DNA from: Neopusillimonas maritima
GTDB lineage: Bacteria; Pseudomonadota; Gammaproteobacteria; Burkholderiales; Burkholderiaceae_B
Direction: 5' to 3'
Length of the DNA stretch: 64,000 nt
NCBI RefSeq assembly: GCF_003576595.1
Contig: NZ_NQOU01000008.1
Coordinates: 1-64,000, forward strand
Below are positions 6,619 through 15,004 of this stretch, piece after piece. A program made the position numbers and the translations under genes. The notes below the pieces were generated by a model. It did not search any database. It was not told the origin of the DNA and saw nothing but the letters and a program-made list of their open reading frames with translations. Each line of letters starts with the position of its first letter. The stretch's first letter is position 1.

Positions 6619-8238
6619 TTAATACTTTTGCCATTCTGGTGCTAGCAGTCCATCCAAAAATCTAGATCGAACGGAAACAAAAGAATCCTTACCTATCTCA
6701 TTTCCTCGTGCTGCCATATCTTCAATCGCTTCTGCATCATCAAGTTTAATTTCTGCTGGAGTCTGTTGATTAATCCGGAGATGGCGCGTTGGGCCCAAAA
6801 AACCTTCGGCCAAAATTAGTGCCCCATGCTCTTGAGCGGCAAAGAAGAGATCAGCACTAGTGGGTGCCCATCCGGCTTTACCTTTTCCAAGAGACTCAGT
6901 GAAATCACTTTCACTGCCCATGGTGCCGACACTTAAAACATCTATTCGACCCAGTGGTATTTTCAAATAACGAACCGCTTCTGCCAGCGCCGGGAGAATT
7001 GGATTATTCGCCCAAACGCCACCGTCGAGAAAAGATTCAGGAGCAACCGGCCCATCCCAGACAGATTCGTCAAAATATGTTGGAGCAGCTGAAGACGCAA
7101 GTGCCGCATCGACGGCAGAGATGTTTCGGAATGCTGTTCTATCTGGGCTATGGGCGGTAACAATAGCTTCAGCCTGCCCATGCTTGGCTCTTACTGTAGG
7201 AATTACGAGCCTGCAGCATGAAGCATCAGTGATTTTTCTATCACCGTATACTTTGTGTAGCAAATCTCGGAGCGTAGAGGACTCGTGTTTGGATCTTAAC
7301 CAATGTCGGAGCTTTCTATCCTTGGGGAAAATTAGCGGCCCTTGCTCTTGGTAGAACTTTAATATATCGCGTGGCGTAATTCCGAGAGCGAGCCCGATTG
7401 CGAGTATCGCTCCTGTCGATGTGCCAGCGACTAAATCGAAGTGTGATATTAGATTGTTTCCACCACCACTCTTCAACATGTCATCCCACTTCGCCAAAAC
7501 GGCGGCAGTGAACGTCCCTCGCAAGCCTCCTCCATCAAGAGCAAGAATTCGAAAATTGCGTCCTCGCGAAACACTACGTCGCACTAGCGGGAGGAGCTTT
7601 AGCTGATTGACAATGGTCTCTACTATACGTTCGATAGACGTATCATTCGCAATCCCTCGGTTTGCATCCTCGGATAGCCCATTCTGCAGTCTTGAAGGCA
7701 AGCTGGGATTGTCATTTAGATAACCCGCGATTGCTCCCCCAAATCCTGCAACCACGAAACCTGGCTTTCCAAGATCCAGCATCGTATCAAGCTCAGTGGG
7801 GACTCCTGCGTTAGCCTTATTTATGTCCCACCACTTGCCTCCCACGCAGACAACTGCATCCGATCGCTCGGCCATCCAGTCTCGCATTGGAGTTAAATCA
7901 CTATTTCCTACGCCATCAGTTTCTGCGGGAACTATTTGTACCGCGGCGAATTGGCGTTGAGTTTCTATTTCCGTAATCTGTGCATCTGTTTCGGAAAATT
8001 TTTGAGCGCGAACCAGTGTTAACGCTCCTATCTCACCCCCCGCTTGTAGGAAATTTCTCGCCGCATCTTCTAAAGGCTGAGATAGGGAGGGGTGGCTTCC
8101 ATGAATCACGGCTCCTCCTTCGCTGAATATTCGCGAAGCGAGTGTCTTCACAAACAAGCATATTTCTTCTTGTCGCTCATCTGTAGCAGTGCCTGAAAGA
8201 TGAACTCTCACTCCTGCAAGAGGCAGTCTTGGAATCAT
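6619..8238 (-). CDS. SLOG-patatin fusion: predicted signal-activated phospholipase
   Basis: This is a 539-residue fusion. Residues about 8-190 form a SLOG-like Rossmannoid domain (VRVHLSG, GGAVIHGSHPS, DAVVCVGGKWWD, GVPTELDTMLDLGKPGFVV), the type that senses NAD-derived nucleotides. Residues about 225-530 form a patatin-like lipase with the anion-hole motif DGGGLRG (235-241), the nucleophile motif GTSTG (S274) and DGG (D405), so the Ser-Asp dyad is intact. Patatin effectors elsewhere (CapV in CBASS) degrade the bacterial membrane after infection. The gene lies 31 bases after the ThsB-like TIR gene on the same strand. The likely logic is that TIR makes a cyclic ADP-ribose-type signal, SLOG binds it, and the lipase destroys membranes. 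That logic is inferred; the domains are clear. Confidence 0.8.
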   Translation of the reverse strand: MIPRLPLAGVRVHLSGTATDERQEEICLFVKTLASRIFSEGGAVIHGSHPSLSQPLEDAARNFLQAGGEIGALTLVRAQKFSETDAQITEIETQRQFAAVQIVPAETDGVGNSDLTPMRDWMAERSDAVVCVGGKWWDINKANAGVPTELDTMLDLGKPGFVVAGFGGAIAGYLNDNPSLPSRLQNGLSEDANRGIANDTSIERIVETIVNQLKLLPLVRRSVSRGRNFRILALDGGGLRGTFTAAVLAKWDDMLKSGGGNNLISHFDLVAGTSTGAILAIGLALGITPRDILKFYQEQGPLIFPKDRKLRHWLRSKHESSTLRDLLHKVYGDRKITDASCCRLVIPTVRAKHGQAEAIVTAHSPDRTAFRNISAVDAALASSAAPTYFDESVWDGPVAPESFLDGGVWANNPILPALAEAVRYLKIPLGRIDVLSVGTMGSESDFTESLGKGKAGWAPTSADLFFAAQEHGALILAEGFLGPTRHLRINQQTPAEIKLDDAEAIEDMAARGNEIGKDSFVSVRSRFLDGLLAPEWQKY

Positions 8239-8269
8239 GTGATGACCCTGCTTGGCTGGAATGATTTAA

Positions 8270-8764
8270 TTACGAGTAATTTCCTCGAATCTCAATAGCT
8301 TTTTCGATCCAGTCTTCAAGGTTTTCCTTGATGTGGCTGTATACATTGGTGCTGGTGGAGTACGGTGGATCGTAAGTTTTTACAATCTCATCCATGGAAA
8401 CTTCGCCTATAGTGAAATTCGAAAATGGATTGCTTCCCTTTTCCGATTGATCTTCGGCGCTATTCTTAAGATTATGAATGTATATTCCAAGAACTCCTTT
8501 CTTATCACCCCAGGCTTTCTTTATTTCATAGTTAATCCACTTTCTTCCGGCGGTATTCTGTCCAATAAGAACGATCGCAACCGCCTTCCCGGATAGTTGA
8601 CCATCAATCCACTTCTGAATTGCACTATCTCCGCCTGCCTTCACATCTTCCCAGTCATTATCGGAAGCGGGTTTGTTTCCCTCAATAACGCCCATACTCC
8701 TGACTTGGGCAGCTCTCCAGTTGTCCGGCTGGTAGTGAAAGCTATAAAAGGCTCTGCGCGTCAT
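8270..8764 (-). CDS. ThsB-like TIR protein (Thoeris signal-synthase type)
   Basis: This 164-residue TIR protein closely resembles Thoeris ThsB and the DUF1863 family: RAFYSFHYQPDNWRAAQVR at its start, VIEGN, ASDNDWEDVK, then AIVLIGQNTAGRKWINYEI with the predicted catalytic glutamate near E80. ThsB enzymes sense phage and convert NAD+ into a cyclic ADP-ribose isomer that activates an effector. I chose the ATG at 8764 because it has a good Shine-Dalgarno (AGGAG) in front and starts where the family starts; the frame open to 9052 is non-coding. It is the first gene of the four-gene minus-strand operon. The usual partner ThsA (SIR2-SLOG) is absent and a SLOG-patatin takes its place. Confidence 0.85.
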   Translation of the reverse strand: MTRRAFYSFHYQPDNWRAAQVRSMGVIEGNKPASDNDWEDVKAGGDSAIQKWIDGQLSGKAVAIVLIGQNTAGRKWINYEIKKAWGDKKGVLGIYIHNLKNSAEDQSEKGSNPFSNFTIGEVSMDEIVKTYDPPYSTSTNVYSHIKENLEDWIEKAIEIRGNYS

Positions 8765-9160
8765 TTTTTTCTCCTGATGTTTCGTTACCGATAAAGATGC
8801 GATTGTCATCGAGTCACAATTTACAACAAATATATTCAATTTTTGAGGTTTTGGCGACTTGTGTGGGCGTCCCCGGCCAAGGAGACATGGCCGGTCGTGC
8901 TGTCGTGCAGTGCATCGAGCCTCGCTGAACGAGTCTCGCCCATACGGGCTTTCATCCCTAACGCCTCCGGCTCGGACAGTGCCGAGCCTGCGCGCTGCGC
9001 TTGCCAAAAAATAAGTGGGAGAGTGTGTAGGCGGTCTTGCTGTTCCCTTCACCGTCTCACTGCGTTCTCGCCGTCAATGACTGCGCGTGCCTGGCACGCT
9101 TACGACCTGGCAGTCGTCTTCGATCTTTGACGGCTTGCGCTGCGCCGTGCTGGTCACTAT
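8765..9160. other. Non-coding mobile-element-like stretch upstream of the Thoeris-like operon
   Basis: This stretch of about 400 bases is GC-rich compared with the flanking defence genes and has no credible protein in any frame. It holds small inverted repeats: CCGGCC/GGCCGG at 8873-8894 and GGCTCGG/CCGAGCC at 8969-8988. Its texture resembles intergenic backbone of integrative conjugative elements. The AT-rich part at 8765-8850 probably carries the promoter of the TIR operon, but I cannot point to a clear -35/-10 pair. No retron msr-msd structure is evident. Confidence 0.35.
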
Positions 9161-9858
9161 ACCGATAGCGTAAAAATTCACGTGCATGCGAAGTCGGTAA
9201 TTAAGGAAGATATTTCCAAGTTTTATCCGAGCGTGAGCTTCGATGTCGTGTACGACATTTGGTCATCTTTTTTCGGCTTTTCCAATGGGTAGCAGAATTG
9301 CTAACGATGCTGACTACGCGAGATGGGCACCTGGAGCAAGGGGCTCCCACAAGTGGCTATCTAGCCAATATGGCGCTATGGGACATTGAGCCACCACTTG
9401 TTGCAAAACTTGCGTCAATTGGAGTGACGCACTATTCCCGCCATGTAGACGATATTACGTTGTCCAGCCCTGATCATTTGAGTGCATCTCGTGTTGATTG
9501 GGTTGTGAGAACTGTTGCAACAGCATTGGCCAGTAAAGGCCTGCTTGTGCACCCAGGTAAGCACGAGGTTATGCATGCGGGCCGTCGTGCGATCGAGGTT
9601 CTGAAATTAGTAGGCAACACCAAACCATCATTGCCTTCGAAAGAGCGCTCACGGGTTCGTGCGCTTGTCCATACCTTTTGCCGTCGTGTTGAGGCTGGCG
9701 ACTCTGTTGAAGATTTGGAGAGGTTGTTGCCCCGTGTTCGGGGGCAGGCCTACAAGGTCAAAAGATTTCATCAGCATATAGGTGAGCAACTCGTTTTGCA
9801 GGTCGATCAAGCAGCCAAGTTGCTTCGTAACCGCGTAAGTGGCGTTGGGTCGAGGTAG
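9161..9858 (+). pseudogene. Retron/group II-type reverse transcriptase remnant, frameshifted
   Basis: Two frames together give part of a reverse transcriptase. The first (from about 9161) contains AKSVIKEDISKFYPSVS, the RT motif carrying the first catalytic aspartate, and stops at TAG 9290-9292 after FFGFSNG. The second continues directly with VAELLTML, GAPTSGYLANMAL and YSRHVDDITLS, then GLLVHPGKHEVM. Restoring one G in the GGG run at 9287-9289 would join the frames. The N-terminal region is missing. The active site reads HVDD where YxDD is usual, which also points to decay. This is a leftover of a retron or abortive-infection RT in the island and is probably not functional. Confidence 0.75.
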
Positions 9859-10056
9859 AAGCTCTGAAAAGCAGGGAACTGCAGCGCAAAAGATATTGCG
9901 CAGATAGCTAAGGGACCACCTGTACTGTGGGGTGGATGGTGAGAATGAAATGATGTTGTTTTGTGAATGATGCCAGAAAACTGCACAGTAATTTCTTCGT
10001 CTGCTGGAAGTTCGGTAGGATGTCTGTTGTTCTAGACTTGTTTGTCGGGAGAAATT

Positions 10057-10764
10057 ATGGCAGCCGATTGGTTCAATTATCAGGAAGAAGCGGCGGCATT
10101 CTTTCGAGGCCTCGGTCTAGACGCTCAAACCAATGTAACGGTGCAAGGAGTCCGGACGCAACATGATATTGATGTGCTTGTGAAGATGCATCATGTCGGT
10201 TTCGACGTTACGTGGGTGATCGAATGCAAGCATTGGAAGAGCAAAGTGTCGAAGCTGCATGTTGCTGGGCTACGAACTATCGTCCAGGAGATCGGTGCCG
10301 ATCGCGGAATTCTACTTTGCGAGGCAGGCTTTCAAAGTGGTGCAATTGAAGCCGCGCAACTCACAAATGTTGTAGTGACCTCCTTAGCAAACGTCATGCA
10401 ATCAGCTCAAAACGACGTGTACAACCTGCGTATTCGAGAACTGTTGGAGCGTATTGAGTCTGCAAAAGATAGGTACTGGAACATCCCTAAGGGAGTAAGA
10501 ACCGAGCATGGCCTTCGCCAGGAGGTGGGCGATGTAGGCTATTCAGCATTTCTGGTTCTTCACACCGCCAATGAAATTATGGGTAAGGCCATCCGAGGCA
10601 TTTATCCGATAGCTGAGGTGACTCCGGTCGAGCTCACGCTTACGAAGCGCCCACCGGTGCTTTCCAGCCCGCAGGAGGTGTTGGCCTATCTGGAGCCGAT
10701 TATTGTCGATCTAGAGAATCGGCTTGCAAGCTGTGACAATGCTTATGATCGTGGATGCTATTGA
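10057..10764 (+). CDS. Mrr-like restriction endonuclease family protein
   Basis: This 235-residue protein has a PD-(D/E)xK nuclease core of the Mrr type. It shows FFRGLGLDAQTN, then DIDVLV (D37 and D39), VTWVIECKHW with the E56-C-K58 catalytic pair, and GADRGILLCEAGFQSGAIEAA, a typical Mrr-family strand-helix pair. Mrr enzymes cut modified or foreign DNA. The remaining C-terminal 120 residues are helical and unassigned. I chose the ATG at 10057 behind GGGAG over the TTG at 10042. No methyltransferase is adjacent, so it would act alone, probably on modified DNA. It is the last island gene before the tRNA-Leu. Confidence 0.65.
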   Translation: MAADWFNYQEEAAAFFRGLGLDAQTNVTVQGVRTQHDIDVLVKMHHVGFDVTWVIECKHWKSKVSKLHVAGLRTIVQEIGADRGILLCEAGFQSGAIEAAQLTNVVVTSLANVMQSAQNDVYNLRIRELLERIESAKDRYWNIPKGVRTEHGLRQEVGDVGYSAFLVLHTANEIMGKAIRGIYPIAEVTPVELTLTKRPPVLSSPQEVLAYLEPIIVDLENRLASCDNAYDRGCY

Positions 10765-10897
10765 TGTCCAGTGAGACGGACAAGCTCCGGCTATGCATCA
10801 GGAATCGGTGATAAATGTTGAATCTGAGTGTGTAGATGATGCGTATCCCCCGTTAATGGAGAACAGCCCGAAATCCGGAACAGCCTGATTTTAAAGC

Positions 10898-10983
10898 TGG
10901 TGCCCGGGGCCGGAATCGAACCGGCACGCCTTGCGGCGGGGGATTTTGAGTCCCCTGCGTCTACCAATTTCACCACCCGGGCA
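10898..10983 (-). tRNA. tRNA-Leu (anticodon CAA)
   Basis: This is an 86-base tRNA on the minus strand including an encoded CCA. The acceptor arms pair as TGCCCGGG with the complementary 3' segment. It has a long class II variable arm, a GTTCGATTCC T-loop segment, and an anticodon loop CTCAAAA giving CAA (Leu). Its 3' end faces the defence island. tRNA 3' ends are standard integration sites for tyrosine recombinases, so this is the likely island boundary. Confidence 0.95.
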
Positions 10984-10997
10984 TGTTCGAAGTGGAT

Positions 10998-11018
10998 CGG
11001 TATGAAGAATACATACCG
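10998..11018. repeat. Inverted repeat upstream of tRNA-Leu
   Basis: CGGTATG (10998-11004) and CATACCG (11012-11018) form a perfect 7-bp dyad around AAGAATA, 14 bases upstream of the 5' end of the tRNA-Leu. It may be an operator or a processing hairpin; nothing else in the sequence decides between these. Confidence 0.4.
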
Positions 11019-11262
11019 TGGCAAGAAAGGCAAAATTATACGTGTTCTGCGAAAACTTTGCACGCGCCGCTCTTAAGCGCCGCTCTTAACGCCGTTCTGG
11101 CCCAGTCAATTCACACTCATCCCTGCGAACCAAAGCTCACCCACACCCCCATTTCCCCCTATTGAATTTCCCTCAACCACCCCCACTTACCCTCCCATGC
11201 GATGGCGGCCTCGCGTGTAGTCGCGTGCGCCTTTTTCACTAACTAACCAAATGTGGCAAAAA

Positions 11263-13173
11263 ATGACGCAAACCGATTCGAATACTGCGCCTTCTGAAAC
11301 CCTGGGCTTTCAGGCTGAAGTAAAACAGTTGCTTCACCTGATGATTCATTCCCTGTACAGCAACAAGGAAATTTTCCTGCGCGAGCTGGTCTCGAACGCG
11401 TCCGACGCCTGCGACAAGCTGCGTTTCCAGGCAATCGACAACCCTGAACTGATGCAGGGCGATGCCGATTTGCGTATTCGCGTGGAGTACGACGCCGACA
11501 AGCGCACGGTCACCATTTCCGACAACGGCATTGGCCTGTCGCGCGAAGATGCGGTGCAGAACCTGGGCACGATTGCCCGTTCAGGCACGAAAGAGTTTTT
11601 CGCCCAGTTAACGGGCGACAAGCAGAAAGACGCCAACCTTATCGGTCAGTTCGGGGTGGGTTTTTATTCTTCCTTTATTGTGGCCGACAAGGTGTCGGTG
11701 CTTAGCCGTCGGGCCGATGCGTCCGAAACCGAGGCGGTGCTGTGGGAATCCGACGGCCAGGGCGAGTTTTCCGTTACCCAGGTGGAAAAGGCCGATCGCG
11801 GTACGTCGGTAACCCTGCATTTGCGTGAAGAGGAAGACGAGTTCTTAAGCGGTTGGAAGTTGCGCGAGATTCTGCGCCGTTATTCCGACCACATCTCTTT
11901 GCCGATTCAAATGCTCAAGGAAGAGTGGAGCGAAGAAAAGTCGGCCCAGGTGAAAACCACGGAATGGGAAACGGTGAATCAGGCCAATGCGTTGTGGACG
12001 CGCGCCAAGAATGAGATTACCGACGAGCAGTACAAAGAGTTCTACAAGCACGTTTCGCACGATTTTGAAGATCCGCTGGCCTGGACGCACAACCGGGTGG
12101 AAGGGCGTAGCGAGTACACGCAGTTGCTGTTCGTGCCCAAGCGCGCGCCGTTCGACCTGTGGGACCGCGATGGTCGCCGGGGTGTGAAGTTGTATGTGAA
12201 GCGCGTGTTCATTATGGACGACGCCGACCAGCTATTGCCCACCTACCTGCGCTTTGTGCGCGGGGTCATCGATTCGGCCGATTTACCGCTGAATGTGTCG
12301 CGTGAAATTCTGCAGGAAAGCCGCGATGTGCGTTCCATTCGCGAAGGGTCAACCAAGCGCATTCTGATGCTGCTGGAAGACATGGCTGAAAACAAGCCTG
12401 ACGATTACAAAGTGTTCTGGGAGCAGTTCGGCCAGGTATTGAAAGAGGGCGCAGGTGAAGATGTTGCAAACCAGGAGCGCATTGCCAAGCTGCTGCGTTT
12501 TGCGTCTACGCATGAAAATTCCGCCAACCAAACCGTGTCGCTGGCCGATTACGTGTCGCGCATGAAAGAAGGGCAAGACAAAATCTACTATGTCACGGCC
12601 GAGTCGCATGCGGCGGCTTCGAATAGCCCGCACCTGGAAATTTTCCGCAAGAAGGGTATCGAGGTTCTCTTGATGTCCGACCGGGTCGACGAGTGGATGT
12701 TGTCTTTCCTGCGTGAGTTCGACGGAAAGTCGCTGGTGTCCATTGCCAAGGGCGGGTTGGATCTTGAGCAGTTGGCCGATGAAGACGAGAAAAAGCGCCA
12801 GGAGGAAGTGGCCGAGCAAAGCAAGCCTTTGATCGAGCGTTTGCAAAAAGCGCTGGACGGCAAGGTGAAGGAAGTGCGTGCCACGGCGCGTTTGGTGGAT
12901 TCACCGGCGTGCGTGGTGGTGGACTCCAACGAGCTCAGCCCGCATATTCTGCGCATGTTGCAGGCGGCCGGTCAGGAAGCGCCTGAAGTGAAGCCGATTC
13001 TGGAAATCAATCCCGAGCATCCGTTGCTGGGCCGGGTGAAAGATGCGTCGGATGACGACTTCGGTGATTGGGCGCAGGTGCTGCTGGATCAGGCCATGCT
13101 GGCTGAAGGCGCGCATTTGAAAGATGCCGCCGGCTTTGTGAAGCGGCTCAATGCGTTGCTGCTGAAAGGCTGA
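11263..13173 (+). CDS. htpG: HtpG, bacterial Hsp90 chaperone
   Basis: HtpG is the cytosolic ATP-dependent Hsp90 that folds and remodels client proteins under stress. The 636-residue product has the GHKL ATPase motifs near the N-terminus ([34 protein letters not shown]), the middle domain ([16 protein letters not shown]) and a C-terminal dimerisation domain ending [10 protein letters not shown]. The length fits the family (about 620-640). I prefer the ATG at 11263 because related proteins begin MTQ; the ATG at 11251 would add only four residues. It stands alone, convergent with ampD 10 bases downstream. No heat-shock promoter is obvious in the 280 bases upstream. Confidence 0.97.
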   Translation: MTQTDSNTAPSETLGFQAEVKQLLHLMIHSLYSNKEIFLRELVSNASDACDKLRFQAIDNPELMQGDADLRIRVEYDADKRTVTISDNGIGLSREDAVQNLGTIARSGTKEFFAQLTGDKQKDANLIGQFGVGFYSSFIVADKVSVLSRRADASETEAVLWESDGQGEFSVTQVEKADRGTSVTLHLREEEDEFLSGWKLREILRRYSDHISLPIQMLKEEWSEEKSAQVKTTEWETVNQANALWTRAKNEITDEQYKEFYKHVSHDFEDPLAWTHNRVEGRSEYTQLLFVPKRAPFDLWDRDGRRGVKLYVKRVFIMDDADQLLPTYLRFVRGVIDSADLPLNVSREILQESRDVRSIREGSTKRILMLLEDMAENKPDDYKVFWEQFGQVLKEGAGEDVANQERIAKLLRFASTHENSANQTVSLADYVSRMKEGQDKIYYVTAESHAAASNSPHLEIFRKKGIEVLLMSDRVDEWMLSFLREFDGKSLVSIAKGGLDLEQLADEDEKKRQEEVAEQSKPLIERLQKALDGKVKEVRATARLVDSPACVVVDSNELSPHILRMLQAAGQEAPEVKPILEINPEHPLLGRVKDASDDDFGDWAQVLLDQAMLAEGAHLKDAAGFVKRLNALLLKG

Positions 13174-13183
13174 TTCAGCTTAT

Positions 13184-13765
13184 TCAGGCGTGGGGCAATT
13201 GGCGCAAAAGCCATTGTCCTTCCCGCGCATAGCGGTGCCATTTAAAAGCAGGCCCCGGGTCGGTTTTCCGGCCTGGGGCAATGTGTTCGTGGCCGCGTAC
13301 TGCCTTCAGGGTGTGGCGTGCACGTATCACCTGGGTAAGCCGTTTCAGGGCGTAGTATTGTTCTTCGGTGTAGGGCTGGGTGTCGGTGCCTTCCAGTTCA
13401 ATGCCAATGGAAAAATCATTGCACTTTTCGCGGCCGTTGAACGATGACACCCCCGCATGCCAGGCTCGGTGCTGCGTTGAAACAAACTGGGTAATGGTGC
13501 CTTCGCGGTCAATTAAAAAGTGGGCCGATACCTTCAGGCTACGGATGTTCTCGAACCAGGGGTGCAAATTGCAATTGAGCCGGTTCAGGAAAAAATCCAC
13601 AATGTGTTTTTTGCCGAACTGACCCGGCGGCAGGCTAATGTTATGTAGCACCAGCAAGGTGGGGTCAACCCCTGCGGGGCGCTTGTCGTAGTTGGGCGAA
13701 GGGCGGCATTGCACTTGCCCATGGGGTTTCAGCCAGCCGTGTCGGTCTAGCATGAGTCCCATCAT
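13184..13765 (-). CDS. ampD: AmpD, 1,6-anhydro-N-acetylmuramyl-L-alanine amidase
   Basis: AmpD is a cytoplasmic zinc amidase that cleaves the peptide from anhydro-muropeptides during cell-wall recycling; in many proteobacteria its loss derepresses AmpC beta-lactamase. The 193-residue product has the amidase_2 zinc ligands in LLVLHNISLPP, AWHAG and the RGHEHIAPGRKTDPGP segment, and the conserved NDFSIGIELEGTD. I start it at the ATG of 13765, which overlaps the stop of the upstream gene as ATGA. No ampE follows it here. Confidence 0.95.
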   Translation of the reverse strand: MMGLMLDRHGWLKPHGQVQCRPSPNYDKRPAGVDPTLLVLHNISLPPGQFGKKHIVDFFLNRLNCNLHPWFENIRSLKVSAHFLIDREGTITQFVSTQHRAWHAGVSSFNGREKCNDFSIGIELEGTDTQPYTEEQYYALKRLTQVIRARHTLKAVRGHEHIAPGRKTDPGPAFKWHRYAREGQWLLRQLPHA

Positions 13766-14040
13766 TGGCGTACTCCCAGCTTGGCGTGTTCCGGGCTGCA
13801 CCATGTTTTTCCATCAGACAGCACCGCTTCCGAACGGGGCATGTGAATGCCGCAGTGGGCGCAGCGCACCATGGCTTCGGGTTCGTCGGCCCCAAGCGAT
13901 TGCTTTTCTTTGGCCGCTTTGCCCGCCTGGCTTTTGGGCGCCTGCCTGGGCGCGTTTTGCCGTTCGTTGTGGCGGGCAATCAGGCGCACCGCCACCAACC
14001 CGGCCAAAATAACAAGAATCCAGAATATCAGCTTACCCAA
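13762..14040 (-). CDS. PP0621 family small membrane protein with a CxxC/CxxH zinc-binding tail
   Basis: This is a protein of about 92 residues with one N-terminal membrane helix (LIFWILVILAGLVAVRLIA), a charged linker, and a C-terminal knuckle MVRCAHCGIHMPRSEAV...TWCSPEH that probably binds zinc. This arrangement is the PP0621 family of unknown function, commonly encoded between a YpjD-like gene and ampD. I chose the TTG start at 14040, directly after the TGA of the upstream gene with AGAGGA in front. Its stop overlaps ampD, so the three genes form one coupled unit. Confidence 0.75.
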   Translation of the reverse strand: MGKLIFWILVILAGLVAVRLIARHNERQNAPRQAPKSQAGKAAKEKQSLGADEPEAMVRCAHCGIHMPRSEAVLSDGKTWCSPEHAKLGVRQ

Positions 14041-14041
14041 T

Positions 14042-14884
14042 TCATCCTCTTTGCAAAATAACGTCAATTACGAAGCGGCTGCCCGTGTAGGAAAGCACCA
14101 CAAAAGCAAACCCGGCCAGTGTCCAACGCAGGGCCTGGCGGCCGCGCCAGCCGCGCGCGTAGCGGCCGATGAGCAAGGCCGCGAAAGTGAGCCACGACAA
14201 GACGGTGAAAATGGTTTTGTGATCAAACGGAACCAGGACACCCAACAAGCTTAGCGACACCATCGAGCCGGTAATGAGTGTGAGCGTGAGTGCGATGAAA
14301 CTGATCCAGATCAGGCGAAACAGCAATCTTTCCTGAACCAGTAAAGGCGGCATGCAATCAAGCGCGTGGGCCACCAACGAGCTTTTTTCAACCTGTTCCA
14401 CGGGGCGGTGCAAATAACCATGCAACATGGCCATTAGAATGGCTTGCAGGGCAGCCACAGTTACCAGCCCATATGCCATCAGGGCAATGAGCAGGTGAAC
14501 GCGCAAGAGCTCGCTGCTGGCGTGGGCCACCAGGTGGCCCCAAGGGTAAATAGCCGCCAGAACCGTGGCAATGACACTGGCCGGGAGTAAAATAAGCAGG
14601 AGTCCATCAATATTGATGACAAAGCTTTCCAGCCAGAATATCAACATACCAAGCCAAATGGCGGCCGACAGGGCCAGGGCCCAGCCCAGGTAAAGGCCGT
14701 TGGGCGGCAGTACGGTTTGGTACAGGGCGGCGCCGTGAAGCGCCAGGGCGCCTAATAAGCCGGCCCGGCCGGCCATGCCCATTTTCAGTGTGTTCTGGCC
14801 TTTGGCAAGCGAGCGCCACAGCCCCAGGGCCAACAGTGCGTAGGCCAGGGCGGCCAATGAGTGCAATACAATGCCTTCAGACAT
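14042..14884 (-). CDS. YpjD/CcsA-like cytochrome c assembly family membrane protein
   Basis: This 280-residue protein has about eight membrane helices and belongs to the CcsA/CcmC-like cytochrome c assembly group; E. coli YpjD is the closest kind. It carries the tryptophan/histidine-containing segment YPWGHLVAHASSELLRVHLLIALMAYG and GVLVPFDHKTIFTVLSWLTF, fitting a heme-handling fold. YpjD genes sit divergently from ffh, as here, which supports the call. The exact substrate in this subgroup is not established. It heads the operon with the PP0621-like gene and ampD. Confidence 0.85.
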   Translation of the reverse strand: MSEGIVLHSLAALAYALLALGLWRSLAKGQNTLKMGMAGRAGLLGALALHGAALYQTVLPPNGLYLGWALALSAAIWLGMLIFWLESFVINIDGLLLILLPASVIATVLAAIYPWGHLVAHASSELLRVHLLIALMAYGLVTVAALQAILMAMLHGYLHRPVEQVEKSSLVAHALDCMPPLLVQERLLFRLIWISFIALTLTLITGSMVSLSLLGVLVPFDHKTIFTVLSWLTFAALLIGRYARGWRGRQALRWTLAGFAFVVLSYTGSRFVIDVILQRG

Positions 14885-14910
14885 ACTTCCCGCAATAATG
14901 GATTAAGGTG

Positions 14911-14927
14911 TAAGGCATAATGCCTTA
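14911..14927. promoter_or_regulatory. Inverted repeat between divergent ypjD-like gene and ffh
   Basis: TAAGGCAT and ATGCCTTA flank a single A, a perfect 8-bp dyad in the 120-base divergent promoter region. It is well placed to be an operator serving either gene, but no factor is known to me. Confidence 0.3.
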
Positions 14928-15004
14928 TTCGGTCATGAATGTTGTACTTAGTCATTTTAGACGGTATCACCAGATACTAAACCAGTTTTAACGAAATCAT
15001 TGTC

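Noticed and set aside
8843-9130. ORFs on both strands upstream of the ThsB-like gene, including the extension of that gene to 9052
   Set aside because: The predicted peptides are rich in Arg, Ser and Cys with no domain character, and the ThsB-like protein has a clean family-matching start with a ribosome binding site at 8764.
9000-9160. Retron msr-msd RNA upstream of the reverse transcriptase remnant
   Set aside because: I found no pair of long inverted repeats with a branching guanosine setting; the RT is also broken.
10880-10990. A direct-repeat att copy of the tRNA-Leu 3' end inside the window
   Set aside because: No second copy was noticed between 1 and 10.9 kb; the other island end is probably outside the window.
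11073-11098. Short tandem repeat GCCGCTCTTAA-type near tRNA-Leu
   Set aside because: Only two and a half short imperfect copies; not enough to call a functional repeat.
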